Positions 51,709 through 60,568 of a stretch of DNA of 64,000 nt are shown here, in pieces. The position numbers were made by a program, and so were the translations under genes. The first letter of the stretch is position 1. Every line of letters starts with the position of its first letter. Under the pieces are notes generated by a model. That model was not told where the DNA came from and did no database searches. It saw only the letters and a program-made list of their open reading frames with translations. This stretch comes from Streptomyces cyaneogriseus subsp. noncyanogenus (GTDB taxonomy: Bacteria; Actinomycetota; Actinomycetes; Streptomycetales; Streptomycetaceae), in NCBI RefSeq assembly GCF_000931445.1, contig NZ_CP010849.1, positions 4,278,001 through 4,342,000 on the forward strand, read 5' to 3'.

Positions 51709-52599
51709 TCATGGGGCGTGGTCGCGCAGGCGGCGGGCGATGTCGAGCTGCTCGTACTCCAGTGGGGTGCCGGACTCGACGTTCCACAGGCAGTTCTGCA
51801 GGACGCGGCCGAGGGTCCAGGCGCGGGCGCGGGCCCGGTCCAGGCCGAGGACGCCGGTCAGGGCGTCGAAGCGCCAGCGGGTGTCGGCGGGGTCGTGGCG
51901 GTTGCGCAGGGCCGGGAGGAGCTCGAAGCCGGGGTCGCCGACGAGGGGTTTGGGGTCGATGGCGAGCCAGGGGGCGCGGGCGGAGGCGAGGACGTTGTCG
52001 TAGTGGAGGTCCCAGTGCAGCAGGCGGTCGCCGGGGTCGTCGGCGACCTCGCGGACGGCGGCGGCGCAGTCGGCGATCAGACGGCGGGCGGCGGGGTCGG
52101 AGACGCGGGGCAGGGCGCGGCGGGTGCGGTCGAGGAGGGCGGGGGCGATGTCGGCGAGGCGGCGCAGGCCGGCGGGGGCGGGGGTGGCGGTGAGGTGGGC
52201 GAGGAGGCGGGCGAGGACGAGGACGGCTTCGCGGGCGTCCTCGACGTGGGCGAGGGTGCGGGTGGGGTCGAGGCGTTCGAGGAGCAGGGTGCCGGTGGTC
52301 TCGTCGTGGGCGAGGAGGCGGACGGCCCCGTCGCCGTCCCAGGCGCGCAGGGCGAGGGGTTCGCCCTCGGTCTCCTGGTCGGGGAGCTGGAGTTTGAGGA
52401 CGGCGGGGGTGCCGTCGCGGCGGTGTACGACGGGCAGGACGAGGGCGGCCCAGCCGTGCATCGAGGGGCCGTCGAGGCGCAGGTCCCACTGGTCGAGGAA
52501 GCGGTCGGCGAGGGCGGGGAGGGCGGCGATGAAGGCGCGGCCGGCTTCGCCGTTGTGACGGAGCTGGGCCGCCGTGAGGGCTCGCGGGATGTCGATCAC
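51709..52599 (-). CDS. APH(6)-family (streptomycin 6-kinase-like) phosphotransferase
   Basis: A 296-residue kinase. The catalytic loop LLHWDLHYDNVLAS has the Asp-x-His/Asn of aminoglycoside kinases and AIDPKPLVGDPGFELLP provides the metal-binding Asp. Family as a whole fits APH(6) (streptomycin 6-kinase type); actual substrates of chromosomal Streptomyces members are usually unknown, so resistance is not claimed. GTG start with TACCGT ending 8 nt before it: leaderless. Divergent from an oxidase gene, 97 bp apart. Confidence 0.87.
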   Translation of the reverse strand: MIDIPRALTAAQLRHNGEAGRAFIAALPALADRFLDQWDLRLDGPSMHGWAALVLPVVHRRDGTPAVLKLQLPDQETEGEPLALRAWDGDGAVRLLAHDETTGTLLLERLDPTRTLAHVEDAREAVLVLARLLAHLTATPAPAGLRRLADIAPALLDRTRRALPRVSDPAARRLIADCAAAVREVADDPGDRLLHWDLHYDNVLASARAPWLAIDPKPLVGDPGFELLPALRNRHDPADTRWRFDALTGVLGLDRARARAWTLGRVLQNCLWNVESGTPLEYEQLDIARRLRDHAP

Positions 52600-52696
52600 G
52601 GGTGGGGACGGTAGCGCGGGCGGGGCGGGCGGGGGCGGTGGATTCGACGGATTCCGCAGGGGACGGCGGGGGTGCGCGGGGGTTACCGTCCCGGCC

Positions 52697-54103
52697 ATGA
52701 CGAACTGGCCGGGCGGTGTCGTGAACGGTGGCATTTCCTTCTGGTACGCGGACGACGGGCTTCCGGCGGTGCGGGAGCCGCTCGGCGGTGACCTGTCGGC
52801 GGACGTGGCGATCGTCGGGGGCGGGTACACGGGGCTGTGGACGGCGTACTACCTGAAGCGGGCCGTGCCGTCCCTGCGGATCGTGGTGCTGGAGGGCAGG
52901 TTCTGCGGGTACGGGGCGTCGGGGCGCAACGGCGGCTGGCTGTACAACGGGATCGCGGGGCGGGAGCGGTACGCGAGGTCGCACGGCCGGGAGGCGGCGG
53001 TGCGGTTGCAGCGGGCGATGAACGGCACCGTGGACGAGGTGATCCGGGTGGCCGCGGCCGAGGGCATCGACGCGGACATCCACCGGGGCGGGGTGCTGGA
53101 GGTCGCCTGCACGCCCGCGCAGTGGGCGCGGCTGCGGGAGTTCCACGCGGCGGAGTCGGCGTTCGGGGAGAAGGACCGGGAGCTGTACGGGGCCCGGGAG
53201 ACGGCGGAGCGGATCCGGGTGGCGGACGCGGTGGGGTCGTCGTGGACGCCGCACGGGGCGCGGGTGCATCCGGCGAAACTGGTGAAGGGGCTGGCGGCGG
53301 CCGTGGAGCGGCTCGGGGTGGTGATCCACGAGTCGACGCCGGTGACGGAGGTCCGCGCCCGGCGGGCGGTGACCCCGTACGGGACGGTCCGGGCGCCGTA
53401 CGTGCTGCGCTGCACGGAGGGGTTCACGGCGGGCCTGAAGGGGCAGCGGCGCACCTGGCTGCCGATGAACTCCTCGATGATCGCGACCGAGCCGCTGACC
53501 GCGCAGCAGTGGGCGTCGGTCGGCTGGGCGGGCCGGGAGACGCTGGGGGACATGGCGCACGCCTACATGTACGCGCAGCGCACGGCGGACGGGCGGATCG
53601 CGCTGGGCGGGCGCGGGGTGCCGTACCGGTTCGGTTCGCGCACGGACGACGACGGCGGGACGCGGGCGGAGACGGTGCGGGCGCTGCGGGAGGTGCTGGT
53701 GCGAATGTTCCCGTCGCTGGCCGGAGTGCGGATCGCGCACGCGTGGTCGGGGGTGCTGGGGGTGCCGCGGGACTGGTGCGCCTCGGTCGAGCTGGACCGG
53801 TCGACGGGGGTCGGCTGGGCGGGCGGGTATGTCGGCTCGGGTGTGGCGACCGCGAATCTGGCGGCGCGGACGCTGTGCGATCTGGTGCGGCTGGACGCGG
53901 GGCAGGGGGGCCGTACGGAGCTGACGGAGCTGCCGTGGGTGGGGCACCGGGTGCGCCGGTGGGAGCCGGAGCCGTTGCGCTGGCTGGGGGTGCGGGGGCT
54001 GTACGCGGTGTACCGGGCCGCGGACCGGCGGGAGCGGTCGTCGCGCGGTGCGGGGTCGTCGCGGCTGGCGCGGGTGGCGGACCGGGTGGCGGGGCGGGGC
54101 TGA
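52697..54103 (+). CDS. FAD-dependent amine/amino acid oxidase (DAO family)
   Basis: A 468-residue flavoenzyme. The FAD Rossmann motif is VAIVGGGYTGLWTAYYL (near residues 37-53), followed by FCGYGASGRNGGW, the DAO-family segment that usually carries the flavin, and the C-terminal GYVGSGVATANLAARTL. Resembles gamma-glutamylputrescine/glycine-oxidase-type enzymes. TACCGT (52684-52689) ends 7 nt before the ATG: leaderless. The Arg/Gly-rich end (ADRRERSSRGAGSSRLARVA) is probably disordered. Confidence 0.88.
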   Translation: MTNWPGGVVNGGISFWYADDGLPAVREPLGGDLSADVAIVGGGYTGLWTAYYLKRAVPSLRIVVLEGRFCGYGASGRNGGWLYNGIAGRERYARSHGREAAVRLQRAMNGTVDEVIRVAAAEGIDADIHRGGVLEVACTPAQWARLREFHAAESAFGEKDRELYGARETAERIRVADAVGSSWTPHGARVHPAKLVKGLAAAVERLGVVIHESTPVTEVRARRAVTPYGTVRAPYVLRCTEGFTAGLKGQRRTWLPMNSSMIATEPLTAQQWASVGWAGRETLGDMAHAYMYAQRTADGRIALGGRGVPYRFGSRTDDDGGTRAETVRALREVLVRMFPSLAGVRIAHAWSGVLGVPRDWCASVELDRSTGVGWAGGYVGSGVATANLAARTLCDLVRLDAGQGGRTELTELPWVGHRVRRWEPEPLRWLGVRGLYAVYRAADRRERSSRGAGSSRLARVADRVAGRG

Positions 54104-54224
54104 GGTGTTCGGCGAAGTCCGGCGGGGCGGGGCTCAGGCGTACGGCGGGGCGCGTCTGAGGGGTTCGGCTCCGTGGGCCTCGCCCCGACGCCCGGACCCG
54201 CCTCGGCGCTGGGCCTTCGTCCTG

Positions 54225-55802
54225 TCAGGTGCCCTCCGCCACCGCTTCGGGTACCGGTGGCGGCGTCTTCGCCGGGGTGCCGTGTTTCGGGGCCTTGGCC
54301 GTCACCATCAGGGCCGCGACCAGGCCCGCCAGCAGCAGGATGCCGGCGGCCAGCCAGATGGCGACCGTGTAGCCGTGGACGGTGCCCTGCCGGACGATCT
54401 CGCCGCGCTGCGCGGAACCGGCCAGGTGGGCGGCGATGTAGGAGGTGCTGCTGGTGGTGGCCACCGTGTTGAGCAGCGCGGTGCCGATGGAGCCGCCGAC
54501 CTGCTGGGAGGTGTTGACGGTCGCGGAGGTCACGCCGGAGTCCCGGGGGGCGACGCCCGAGGTGGCGGTGGAGAAGACCGGCATGTAGGTGAGGCCCATG
54601 CCGAGGCCCATCAGGAGCAGCGCGGGCAGGATCTCGGTGGCGTAGGCGGAGTGGACCGTCAGCCGGGTGAGGAGCAGCAGGCCGCCGCAGGAGAGGAGCA
54701 TCCCGGGGACCATGAGCAGGCGGGGCGGCAGATGGTGCAGCAGCCGGGCGGAGATCTGGGTGGAGCCGACGACGATGGCGGCGGTCAGGGGCAGGAACGC
54801 CAGGCCGGTCCGGACGGGCGAGTAGCCGAGGACGACCTGGAAGTAGTAGGTCATGAACAGGAACAGGCCGAACATGCCGACGACGGCGAGCATGATCGTC
54901 AGGAAGCAGCCGGCGCGGGTGCGGTCGCGGATGATGTGCAGCGGGAGCAGGGGGACGGGTGCGCGCTTCTGCCACGCCACGAAGGCGGCGAGGAGGAGCA
55001 CGGCGGCGGCGAACAGGGTGAGGACCAGCGGGTCGGTCCAGCCGCGGGGCTCGGCCTCGCTGAAGCCGTGGACGAGGGTGACCAGGCCGCCGCAGCCGAG
55101 GAGGACGCCGGGCAGGTCGAGGCGGGCGCCGGTGTGGCCGGGGCGGTCGCGCAGGAGGGTGAGCGCGCCGAGGACGGCGACCACGGCGATGGGGACGTTG
55201 ACGTACAGGCACCAGCGCCAGTTCAGGTACTCGGTGAGGACGCCGCCGACGATGAGGCCGATGGCGGAGCCGCTGCCGGCGAGGGCGCCGTAGACGCCGA
55301 ACGCCTTCGCGCGTTCCCGGGGGACGGTGAAGGTGGTGGACAGCAGGGACATGGCGGAGGGCGCGAGGACGGCGGCGAAGACGCCCTGGAGGGCGCGGGC
55401 GCCGAAGAGCATGCCGGGGGTGGTGGCGGCGCCGCCGACGGCGGAGGCGGCGGCGAAGCCGGTGAGCCCGACGACGAAGGTGCGTTTGCGTCCGAAGAGG
55501 TCGGCGATCCGGCCGCCCAGCAGGAGCAGGCCGCCGAAGGCGAGGGTGTAGGCGGTGATCACCCACTGCCGGTTGCCGTCGGACATGCCCAGGTCCCGCT
55601 GCGCGGAGGGGAGGGCGATGTTCACGATGGTGGAGTCGAGGACGACCATCAGCTGGGCCAGGGCGATGACCATCAGCCCCCACCAGCGGCGGGGGTCGGA
55701 GTCCGTCGGCTCGGCCGGCTCACCTGTCCGGGTGTCACTCATCTGGCCAGAAGACCATGAATCGGGGCGTAACGCCTCGTCGGCGTACTGCTCCCGGGTC
55801 AT
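54225..55802 (-). CDS. MFS drug exporter (DHA2, 14 TM type)
   Basis: A 525-residue exporter of the EmrB/QacA group. Fourteen hydrophobic segments; motif LGGRIADLFGRKRTFVVG after the second span and the DHA2 motif C region (GALAGSGSAIGLIVGGVL). The start overlaps the stop of the upstream quinone-reductase gene as ATGA, so 55802 is preferred; ATG 55742, inside, lacks any ribosome site. Functions with the reductase in one operon, probably detoxification. Confidence 0.88.
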   Translation of the reverse strand: MTREQYADEALRPDSWSSGQMSDTRTGEPAEPTDSDPRRWWGLMVIALAQLMVVLDSTIVNIALPSAQRDLGMSDGNRQWVITAYTLAFGGLLLLGGRIADLFGRKRTFVVGLTGFAAASAVGGAATTPGMLFGARALQGVFAAVLAPSAMSLLSTTFTVPRERAKAFGVYGALAGSGSAIGLIVGGVLTEYLNWRWCLYVNVPIAVVAVLGALTLLRDRPGHTGARLDLPGVLLGCGGLVTLVHGFSEAEPRGWTDPLVLTLFAAAVLLLAAFVAWQKRAPVPLLPLHIIRDRTRAGCFLTIMLAVVGMFGLFLFMTYYFQVVLGYSPVRTGLAFLPLTAAIVVGSTQISARLLHHLPPRLLMVPGMLLSCGGLLLLTRLTVHSAYATEILPALLLMGLGMGLTYMPVFSTATSGVAPRDSGVTSATVNTSQQVGGSIGTALLNTVATTSSTSYIAAHLAGSAQRGEIVRQGTVHGYTVAIWLAAGILLLAGLVAALMVTAKAPKHGTPAKTPPPVPEAVAEGT

Positions 55803-56779
55803 GGCTCCAGAATCACCTTGCCGATCGTGCCCCGGTTCTCCAGCGCGCGGTGGGCGGCGGCGGCCTCGGCGAGCGGGAAGCGCTGGACGGCGGGGGTGAG
55901 GCGGCCCCGGGCGGCTTCGGTGAGCGCCCGCAGTTCGAGGGTGCGCATCGGGTCGGGGCCGCCGGCCTCGCGCAGCATCACGGGGCCGAGGACCTGCTCG
56001 GAGACGCCGTCGACGAGGTAGGGCTCGCCGTCGTGCAGGCCCGCGCCGGACCAGCCGAAGACCAGGTGCTTGCCGCCGGGGCCCAGCAGGGCGACGGCTT
56101 CCCGGGCGACGTCTGCGCCGACGCCGTCGAAGACGACGGTGGCGCTCCGGCCGCCCAGGTGGGCGCGGACCTTTCGCGGCCAGGCGGGGTCCGTGTAGTC
56201 GACGGCGAGGTCGGCGCCGCCCGCCGCGACGCGGGCCGTCTTGACCGGGCCGCCGGCCAGGCCGATCACGGTGGCGCCGGCGTTCTTGGCGTACTGCACG
56301 AGCAGGGTGCCGATGCCGCCCGCGGCGGCCGGCACCAGGACGACGGAGTCCGGGCCCACCTCGGCGAACTGCACGATCCCCATCGTGGTGCGGCCGGTGC
56401 CGATCATGGCGACGGCCTGGGCGAAGTCGAGGGTGGCGGGGATCTCGTGGAGCCGGGCGGCGTCGGTGACGGCGAGTTCGGCGTAACCGCCGGGTGCGAA
56501 GCCGAGGTGGGCGACGACCCGCTTGCCGAGCCAGGTCCCGGGGGTGCCCTCGCCGAGGGCGTCGACCACACCGGCGACCTCGCGGCCGGGGATGGTGGGC
56601 AGGGCGGGCAGTTCGGGCAGCGGGCCGCGCATCCCCTCGCGCAGGGCGGTGTCCAGCAGATGGACGCCGGCCGCGCGGACGGCGACGCGGACCTGGCCCG
56701 GGCCCGGAACCGGGTCCTCGACCCGCTCGTGGACGAGGTTCTCGGCGGGGCCGAAGGCGTGCAGTCGGATGGCGTGCAT
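55799..56779 (-). CDS. Zinc-independent quinone oxidoreductase (MDR family)
   Basis: A 326-residue medium-chain reductase like QOR. Segments GQVRVAVRAAGVHLLDTALR, GREVAGVVDALGEGTPG, the NADP-binding VVLVPAAAGGIGTLLVQYAK and the absence of zinc-ligand Cys agree. It reduces quinones or enones. First gene of a two-gene operon with the MFS exporter (4-bp overlap). A MerR-like promoter lies upstream. Confidence 0.9.
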   Translation of the reverse strand: MHAIRLHAFGPAENLVHERVEDPVPGPGQVRVAVRAAGVHLLDTALREGMRGPLPELPALPTIPGREVAGVVDALGEGTPGTWLGKRVVAHLGFAPGGYAELAVTDAARLHEIPATLDFAQAVAMIGTGRTTMGIVQFAEVGPDSVVLVPAAAGGIGTLLVQYAKNAGATVIGLAGGPVKTARVAAGGADLAVDYTDPAWPRKVRAHLGGRSATVVFDGVGADVAREAVALLGPGGKHLVFGWSGAGLHDGEPYLVDGVSEQVLGPVMLREAGGPDPMRTLELRALTEAARGRLTPAVQRFPLAEAAAAHRALENRGTIGKVILEP

Positions 56780-56887
56780 GGGTCCCCCTGTGCGGTCGGA
56801 CGCGGTGTGACCGGCCGGGGCGGTGCCGTCGAGCGAGGCGGTGGCGTCGGTCGGGGCGGGCGCGCCCGGTCCGCGGTGGCGGGGTCC

Positions 56888-56918
56888 ACCCTTCAATCTC
56901 GAGCGGACTTGAGGTCAA
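56888..56918 (-). promoter_or_regulatory. Possible MerR-type promoter of the qor-mfs operon
   Basis: On the minus strand, TTGACC (56913-56918) is followed by a 19-bp spacer containing the imperfect dyad CTCAAG/CTCGAG and then AAGGGT. An overlong spacer with a dyad is typical of MerR-activated promoters. No merR gene is adjacent. Confidence 0.35.
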
Positions 56919-56973
56919 GCCCGCTTGCCGGTGCGGGGCGGGGACTGTCAGTGGGGGCGTGCAGCATGGGGGC

Positions 56974-57684
56974 ATGGCGAGGACGGGTGCGGCCGGCGGG
57001 CCGCGGGGCGCGGCGGGCGGCGCGGGAGACACGGCGGTGGTGCGGGCGGCGCGGCGGCCGGCGGTGCGGCTGCCGCCGCTGGTGCCGTTCGGCGGGACGC
57101 TGGAGCCGGACGGGGACTACGACGGGCTGGAGTTCCGGGAGGTGGATCTCGCGGGGCAGGACGGGGCGGGCGCCCGTTTCCTGGACTGCGCGCTCACCGG
57201 CTGCGCCCTGGACGGTACGGCGCTGCCGCACGCCCGGCTGCTGGACTCGGTCCTGACCGGGATACGGGGGGTGGGCACGGGCCTGGCCGAGGCGACCCTG
57301 CGCGATGTCGAGCTGGTCGACGCGCGGCTGGGCGGCACGCAGTTGCACGGTGCCGTGCTGGAGCGGGTGCTGGTCCGCGGCGGCAAGTTCGACTGTCCGA
57401 ACCTGCGCGGCGCCCGGCTCAGGGACGTCGTCTTCGAAGGCTGTGTCCTCGTCGAGCCCGACTTCGCCGGTGCCCGCCTGGAGCGGGTGGAGTTCGTGGA
57501 CTGCACGGTGAAGGGGGCGGACTTCGGCGGGGCCGCCCTGAGCGACGTCGACCTGCGGCGGGTCGCCGTACTGGACATCGCCCGGGGGGTGGACCAACTG
57601 GCGGGGGCGGTGATCAGCCCGGTGCAGCTCATGGACCTGGCACCGCGGCTGGCGGCGGAGCTGGGGCTGCGGGTGATGGACTGA
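56974..57684 (+). CDS. Pentapeptide repeat protein
   Basis: A 236-residue protein. Residues about 50-195 consist of A(D/N)LxG-type pentapeptides (for example LEFREVDLAG, LRDVELVDARLGGTQLHGAV, ADFGGAALSDVDLRRV), which fold into a quadrilateral beta-helix of about 7 coils. Such proteins can mimic DNA and protect gyrase from quinolones (Qnr/MfpA), but the repeat count and ends here do not allow that to be claimed. Preceded by an Ala/Gly-rich disordered N terminus. Confidence 0.88.
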   Translation: MARTGAAGGPRGAAGGAGDTAVVRAARRPAVRLPPLVPFGGTLEPDGDYDGLEFREVDLAGQDGAGARFLDCALTGCALDGTALPHARLLDSVLTGIRGVGTGLAEATLRDVELVDARLGGTQLHGAVLERVLVRGGKFDCPNLRGARLRDVVFEGCVLVEPDFAGARLERVEFVDCTVKGADFGGAALSDVDLRRVAVLDIARGVDQLAGAVISPVQLMDLAPRLAAELGLRVMD

Positions 57685-57699
57685 CCTGGGCCCCCGGAC

Positions 57700-57792
57700 T
57701 CACGGGGCCGGGCTCACGGGCGGGTGCGGTCCGGGGCCGGGCTCGCGGGACCGGTGCGGTTCGGTGCCGGACTCACGGGGCCGGTGCCGGGC
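57700..57792. repeat. GC-rich imperfect direct repeats
   Basis: Phrases of the type CCGG-N-CTCACGGG and GGTGCGG recur about four times between the pentapeptide gene and the next, convergent gene. No gene seen. Confidence 0.6.
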
Positions 57793-58293
57793 TCACGGCA
57801 GGCGCGGGAAGCGGGCCTGGAGGGTCCAGATCGCCGGGTTGTCCGCGAGCTCCTCGTGCAGGTCGGTGAGGTCGGCGATCAGGTCGTGCAGGAAGTCCCG
57901 GGCCTCCCGGCGCAGTACGGAGTGGGAGAAGGTCAGCGGCGGTTCGGTCGGCGGCAGCCACTCCGCCTCGATGTCGACCCAGCCGAAGCGGCGTTCGAAG
58001 AGCAGGCGGTCGGTGGACTCGGTGAAGTCCAGCTCGGCGTGCTGGGGGCGGGAGGCGCGGGAGCCGGCCGGGTCCCGGTCGATCAGCTCGACGATGTCGC
58101 ACAGCGCCCACGCGAAGTCCAGTACGGGCACCCATCCCCAGGCCGTGGAGATCTCCCGGTCCGACTCGGTGTCGGCGAGATACACGTCGCCGCAGAACAG
58201 GTCGTGCCGCAGGGCGTGGACGTCCGCGCGGCGGTAGTCGGTCTGCGGGGGGTCGGGAAAGCGGAGGGAGAGGGCGTAACCGATGTCGAGCAC
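57793..58293 (-). CDS. Hypothetical protein
   Basis: A 166-residue acidic soluble protein, GTG start. It contains YALSLRFPDPPQTDYRRADV, GWVPVLDFAWALCDIVELID, then FTESTDRLLFERRFGWVDIE and a helical C terminus (FLHDLIADLTDLHEELADNP). I recognise no family with confidence; similar genes occur in other Streptomyces. Possibly an immunity-type protein (acidic, many Asp/Glu, Trp), but no toxin is next to it. Confidence 0.75.
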   Translation of the reverse strand: MLDIGYALSLRFPDPPQTDYRRADVHALRHDLFCGDVYLADTESDREISTAWGWVPVLDFAWALCDIVELIDRDPAGSRASRPQHAELDFTESTDRLLFERRFGWVDIEAEWLPPTEPPLTFSHSVLRREARDFLHDLIADLTDLHEELADNPAIWTLQARFPRLP

Positions 58294-58394
58294 GGGCTGA
58301 TGGTGTCACGGCGACGGCGGTCGCGCGGCGGCGGTGGGGGCGCGGGCGCACGCGGTGAGCGGCACGGGCGCGCCGGGGCGCGGACGGTGGCCCG

Positions 58395-59033
58395 TCACGG
58401 CAGCAGGCGTCGCTCCTTGGCCACCGCCACGGCGCCCGCGCGGGTGTCGACGCCCAGCTTGTCGTAGATCCGGCGCAGGTGGGTCTTGACCGTGGCCTCG
58501 CTGATGAACAGGGCCCGGGCGATCTCGCGGTTGCCGAGGCCGCGGGCGAGCTGGGCGAGGATGTCGCGTTCCCGGCCGGTGAGGGAGGGGCGCGGGTTGC
58601 GCAGGCCGGCCATGACACGGCTGGCGACCGGCGGGGAGAGCGCGGTGCGGCCCTGGGCGGCGGCGTGGATGGCGGCGAACAGCTCCTCGGGGCGTTCGGC
58701 CTTCAGCAGGTAGCCGGTGGCGCCGGCCTCGATGGCGCGGGTGATGTCGGCGTCGGTGTCGTAGGTGGTCAGCACCAGGACGTGCGGGCTGGGGCCGGGC
58801 CCGCGGGTGAGGCGGCGGGTGGTCTCCACGCCGTCGATGCCCTCGCCGAGCTGGAGGTCCATCAGCACCACGTCGGGCGCGAGCTTCGCGGCCAGCGCGA
58901 GCGCCTCCTCGCCGGTGCCCGCCTCGCCCGCCACCTCGATGCCGGGGGCGCTGTCGAGCAGGGCGAGCAGCCCGGCGCGGACGACGACGTGGTCGTCGCA
59001 GACCAGGATGCGCACGGGACCGGAAGCGGTCAT
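58395..59033 (-). CDS. LuxR/NarL-type response regulator
   Basis: A 212-residue regulator: receiver (ILVCDDHVVVRAGLLALLDS; phospho-Asp in VVLMDLQLGEGIDG; Lys in LLKAERPEEL), then a LuxR HTH (LTGRERDILAQLARGLGN, REIARALFISEATVKTHLRR). Overlaps its kinase gene by 4 bp. Paired two-component system of unknown signal. Confidence 0.93.
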   Translation of the reverse strand: MTASGPVRILVCDDHVVVRAGLLALLDSAPGIEVAGEAGTGEEALALAAKLAPDVVLMDLQLGEGIDGVETTRRLTRGPGPSPHVLVLTTYDTDADITRAIEAGATGYLLKAERPEELFAAIHAAAQGRTALSPPVASRVMAGLRNPRPSLTGRERDILAQLARGLGNREIARALFISEATVKTHLRRIYDKLGVDTRAGAVAVAKERRLLP

Positions 59034-60226
59034 CGGGGGTTCTCCAGGGGGACGGCGGCGGACAGGACGGTTCCCTCGCCGGGGGCCGACTCGACGGTCA
59101 GGGTGCCGCCGAGCTGCCGCAGCCGGGCCCGCATGGCGGGCAGGCCGTGGCCGCGCACCCCGGCCGGGGCGCCGGGCGCGGCCGGGTCGAACCCGTGGCC
59201 GTCGTCGCTGACGTCGAGGACGACCTGGTCGTCGAGGAGGGTGAGGGTGAGCGCGGCGGTGGTCGCGCCCGCGTGCTCGCGGACGTTGGCCAGCGCGCCC
59301 TGGGCGATGCGCAGCAGCGCCGACTGGACGCGGTCGGGCAGCAGCGGGGCCCGGCCGCCGTCGTCGACGTGGACCCGTACGGTCAGGTGCCCGCCGGACT
59401 CCCGGTCGGCCAGGGCGCGCAGTGCCGCGTCGAGGCCGCCGCCGCGGGCGAGGTCGGCGGGGGCCAGGTCGTGGACGAAGCGCCGGGCCTCGGCCAGGTT
59501 GTGCTCGGCGACGGACGCGGCGGCCCGCACATGGGCGTGGGCCTTGGCCGGGTCCGCCTCCCACACCCGCTCGGCGGCCTGGAGCAGCATCCGCTGGCTG
59601 GACAGGCCCTGGGCCAGGGTGTCGTGGATCTCCATGGACAGCCGCTGGCGTTCGGCGAGGGTGCCTGCGCGGCGTTCGGAGGCGGCCAGGTCACGGCGGG
59701 TGCGGATCAGGTCGTCGATGAGGGCGCGCTGCCGGGCCGCCTGGCGCTCCGTGTGCAGGAAGACGGCCGTGGCGAGCGCGGCGACGGCGGGCGGCGCGAG
59801 CAGCAGGTCGGGGTCGAGGCGCCCGGCCAGCCGGAGCTGCGCGGCGACGACGAACAGGGTGAGGACACCGGCCAGCACCAGCGCCGCCCGCGCGGGCAGC
59901 GTGCGCAGGCCGGTGTAGAAGAGGGGCACCGCGCACCAGGAGAAGCTGGGCGCGAGGACGACGAGCACCACCCACACCGCGACGACCAGGCCCAGCCAGG
60001 CCGGCCGCCGCAGGGCGGGCAGCGCCCCGGGGCGGTCCGGCGCGGGCCCGAGCAGGTGCAGCAGGGCCAGGACGACGGACAGGGCGATGATCCACGGTGT
60101 GCGGGGCTCGCCGGGGTGGCGCAGCAGGAAGCGGGCGAGGGCGCCGCCGAGCAGCAGGAAGAACGCCGCGTGCAGGACGGGGCCGAGCCACCGGGCGTCC
60201 GGGGCGGGATCGTACGGCTCGGCCAT
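59030..60226 (-). CDS. Sensor histidine kinase (HisKA_3)
   Basis: A 398-residue kinase. Four to five N-terminal membrane segments (VLHAAFFLLLGGALARFLL; WIIALSVVLALLHLL; LVVAVWVVLVVLA; AALVLAGVLTLFVVAAQL), a HisKA_3 box (AERQRLSMEIHDTLAQGLSS) and an ATP lid region (ALANVREHAGAT, VSDDGHGFD). The membrane part has no recognised sensor. Start 60226 is set by AAGGAGG 9 nt upstream. Transcribed with the response regulator. Confidence 0.92.
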   Translation of the reverse strand: MAEPYDPAPDARWLGPVLHAAFFLLLGGALARFLLRHPGEPRTPWIIALSVVLALLHLLGPAPDRPGALPALRRPAWLGLVVAVWVVLVVLAPSFSWCAVPLFYTGLRTLPARAALVLAGVLTLFVVAAQLRLAGRLDPDLLLAPPAVAALATAVFLHTERQAARQRALIDDLIRTRRDLAASERRAGTLAERQRLSMEIHDTLAQGLSSQRMLLQAAERVWEADPAKAHAHVRAAASVAEHNLAEARRFVHDLAPADLARGGGLDAALRALADRESGGHLTVRVHVDDGGRAPLLPDRVQSALLRIAQGALANVREHAGATTAALTLTLLDDQVVLDVSDDGHGFDPAAPGAPAGVRGHGLPAMRARLRQLGGTLTVESAPGEGTVLSAAVPLENPR

Positions 60227-60568
60227 CCGGGCGCACCTCCTTCCGGGACCCGTGCGCACCGCGTCGAACTGGGGAAACACCACCATTGTCGCCGCTGGGG
60301 CCGTCCTCGGGGGTCAGCCGATCGGACGACCCCGCCCCCGACCGGCGGGGCGGTCCCGCGGCCCCGGCGGGCGCCACCCCCGATCGGGCGGGGCGGTCCC
60401 GCGGCCCCGGACCGGCCACCGCCCCGCCCGCGGCGCCCCGCCCCCGTGCCCGCCCCGCCTGCACCCCGCACCCGTGCCCGCCCGTGCCCGACCCCGCCCC
60501 GGATGCCCGCGCGCCCCGTCGCCCCGTCGTCTCGTACGCCCGGAGGAGCACGCCCATAGGATCACCGG
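60227..60568. other. Intergenic, C-rich with a duplicated 24-bp segment
   Basis: No gene seen. A 24-bp sequence is exactly repeated at 60344-60367 and 60387-60410, starting GGCGGGGCGGTCCC, in a strongly C/G-skewed stretch. The M1 peptidase promoter (TAGGAT, 60557-60562) lies at its right end. Confidence 0.75.
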
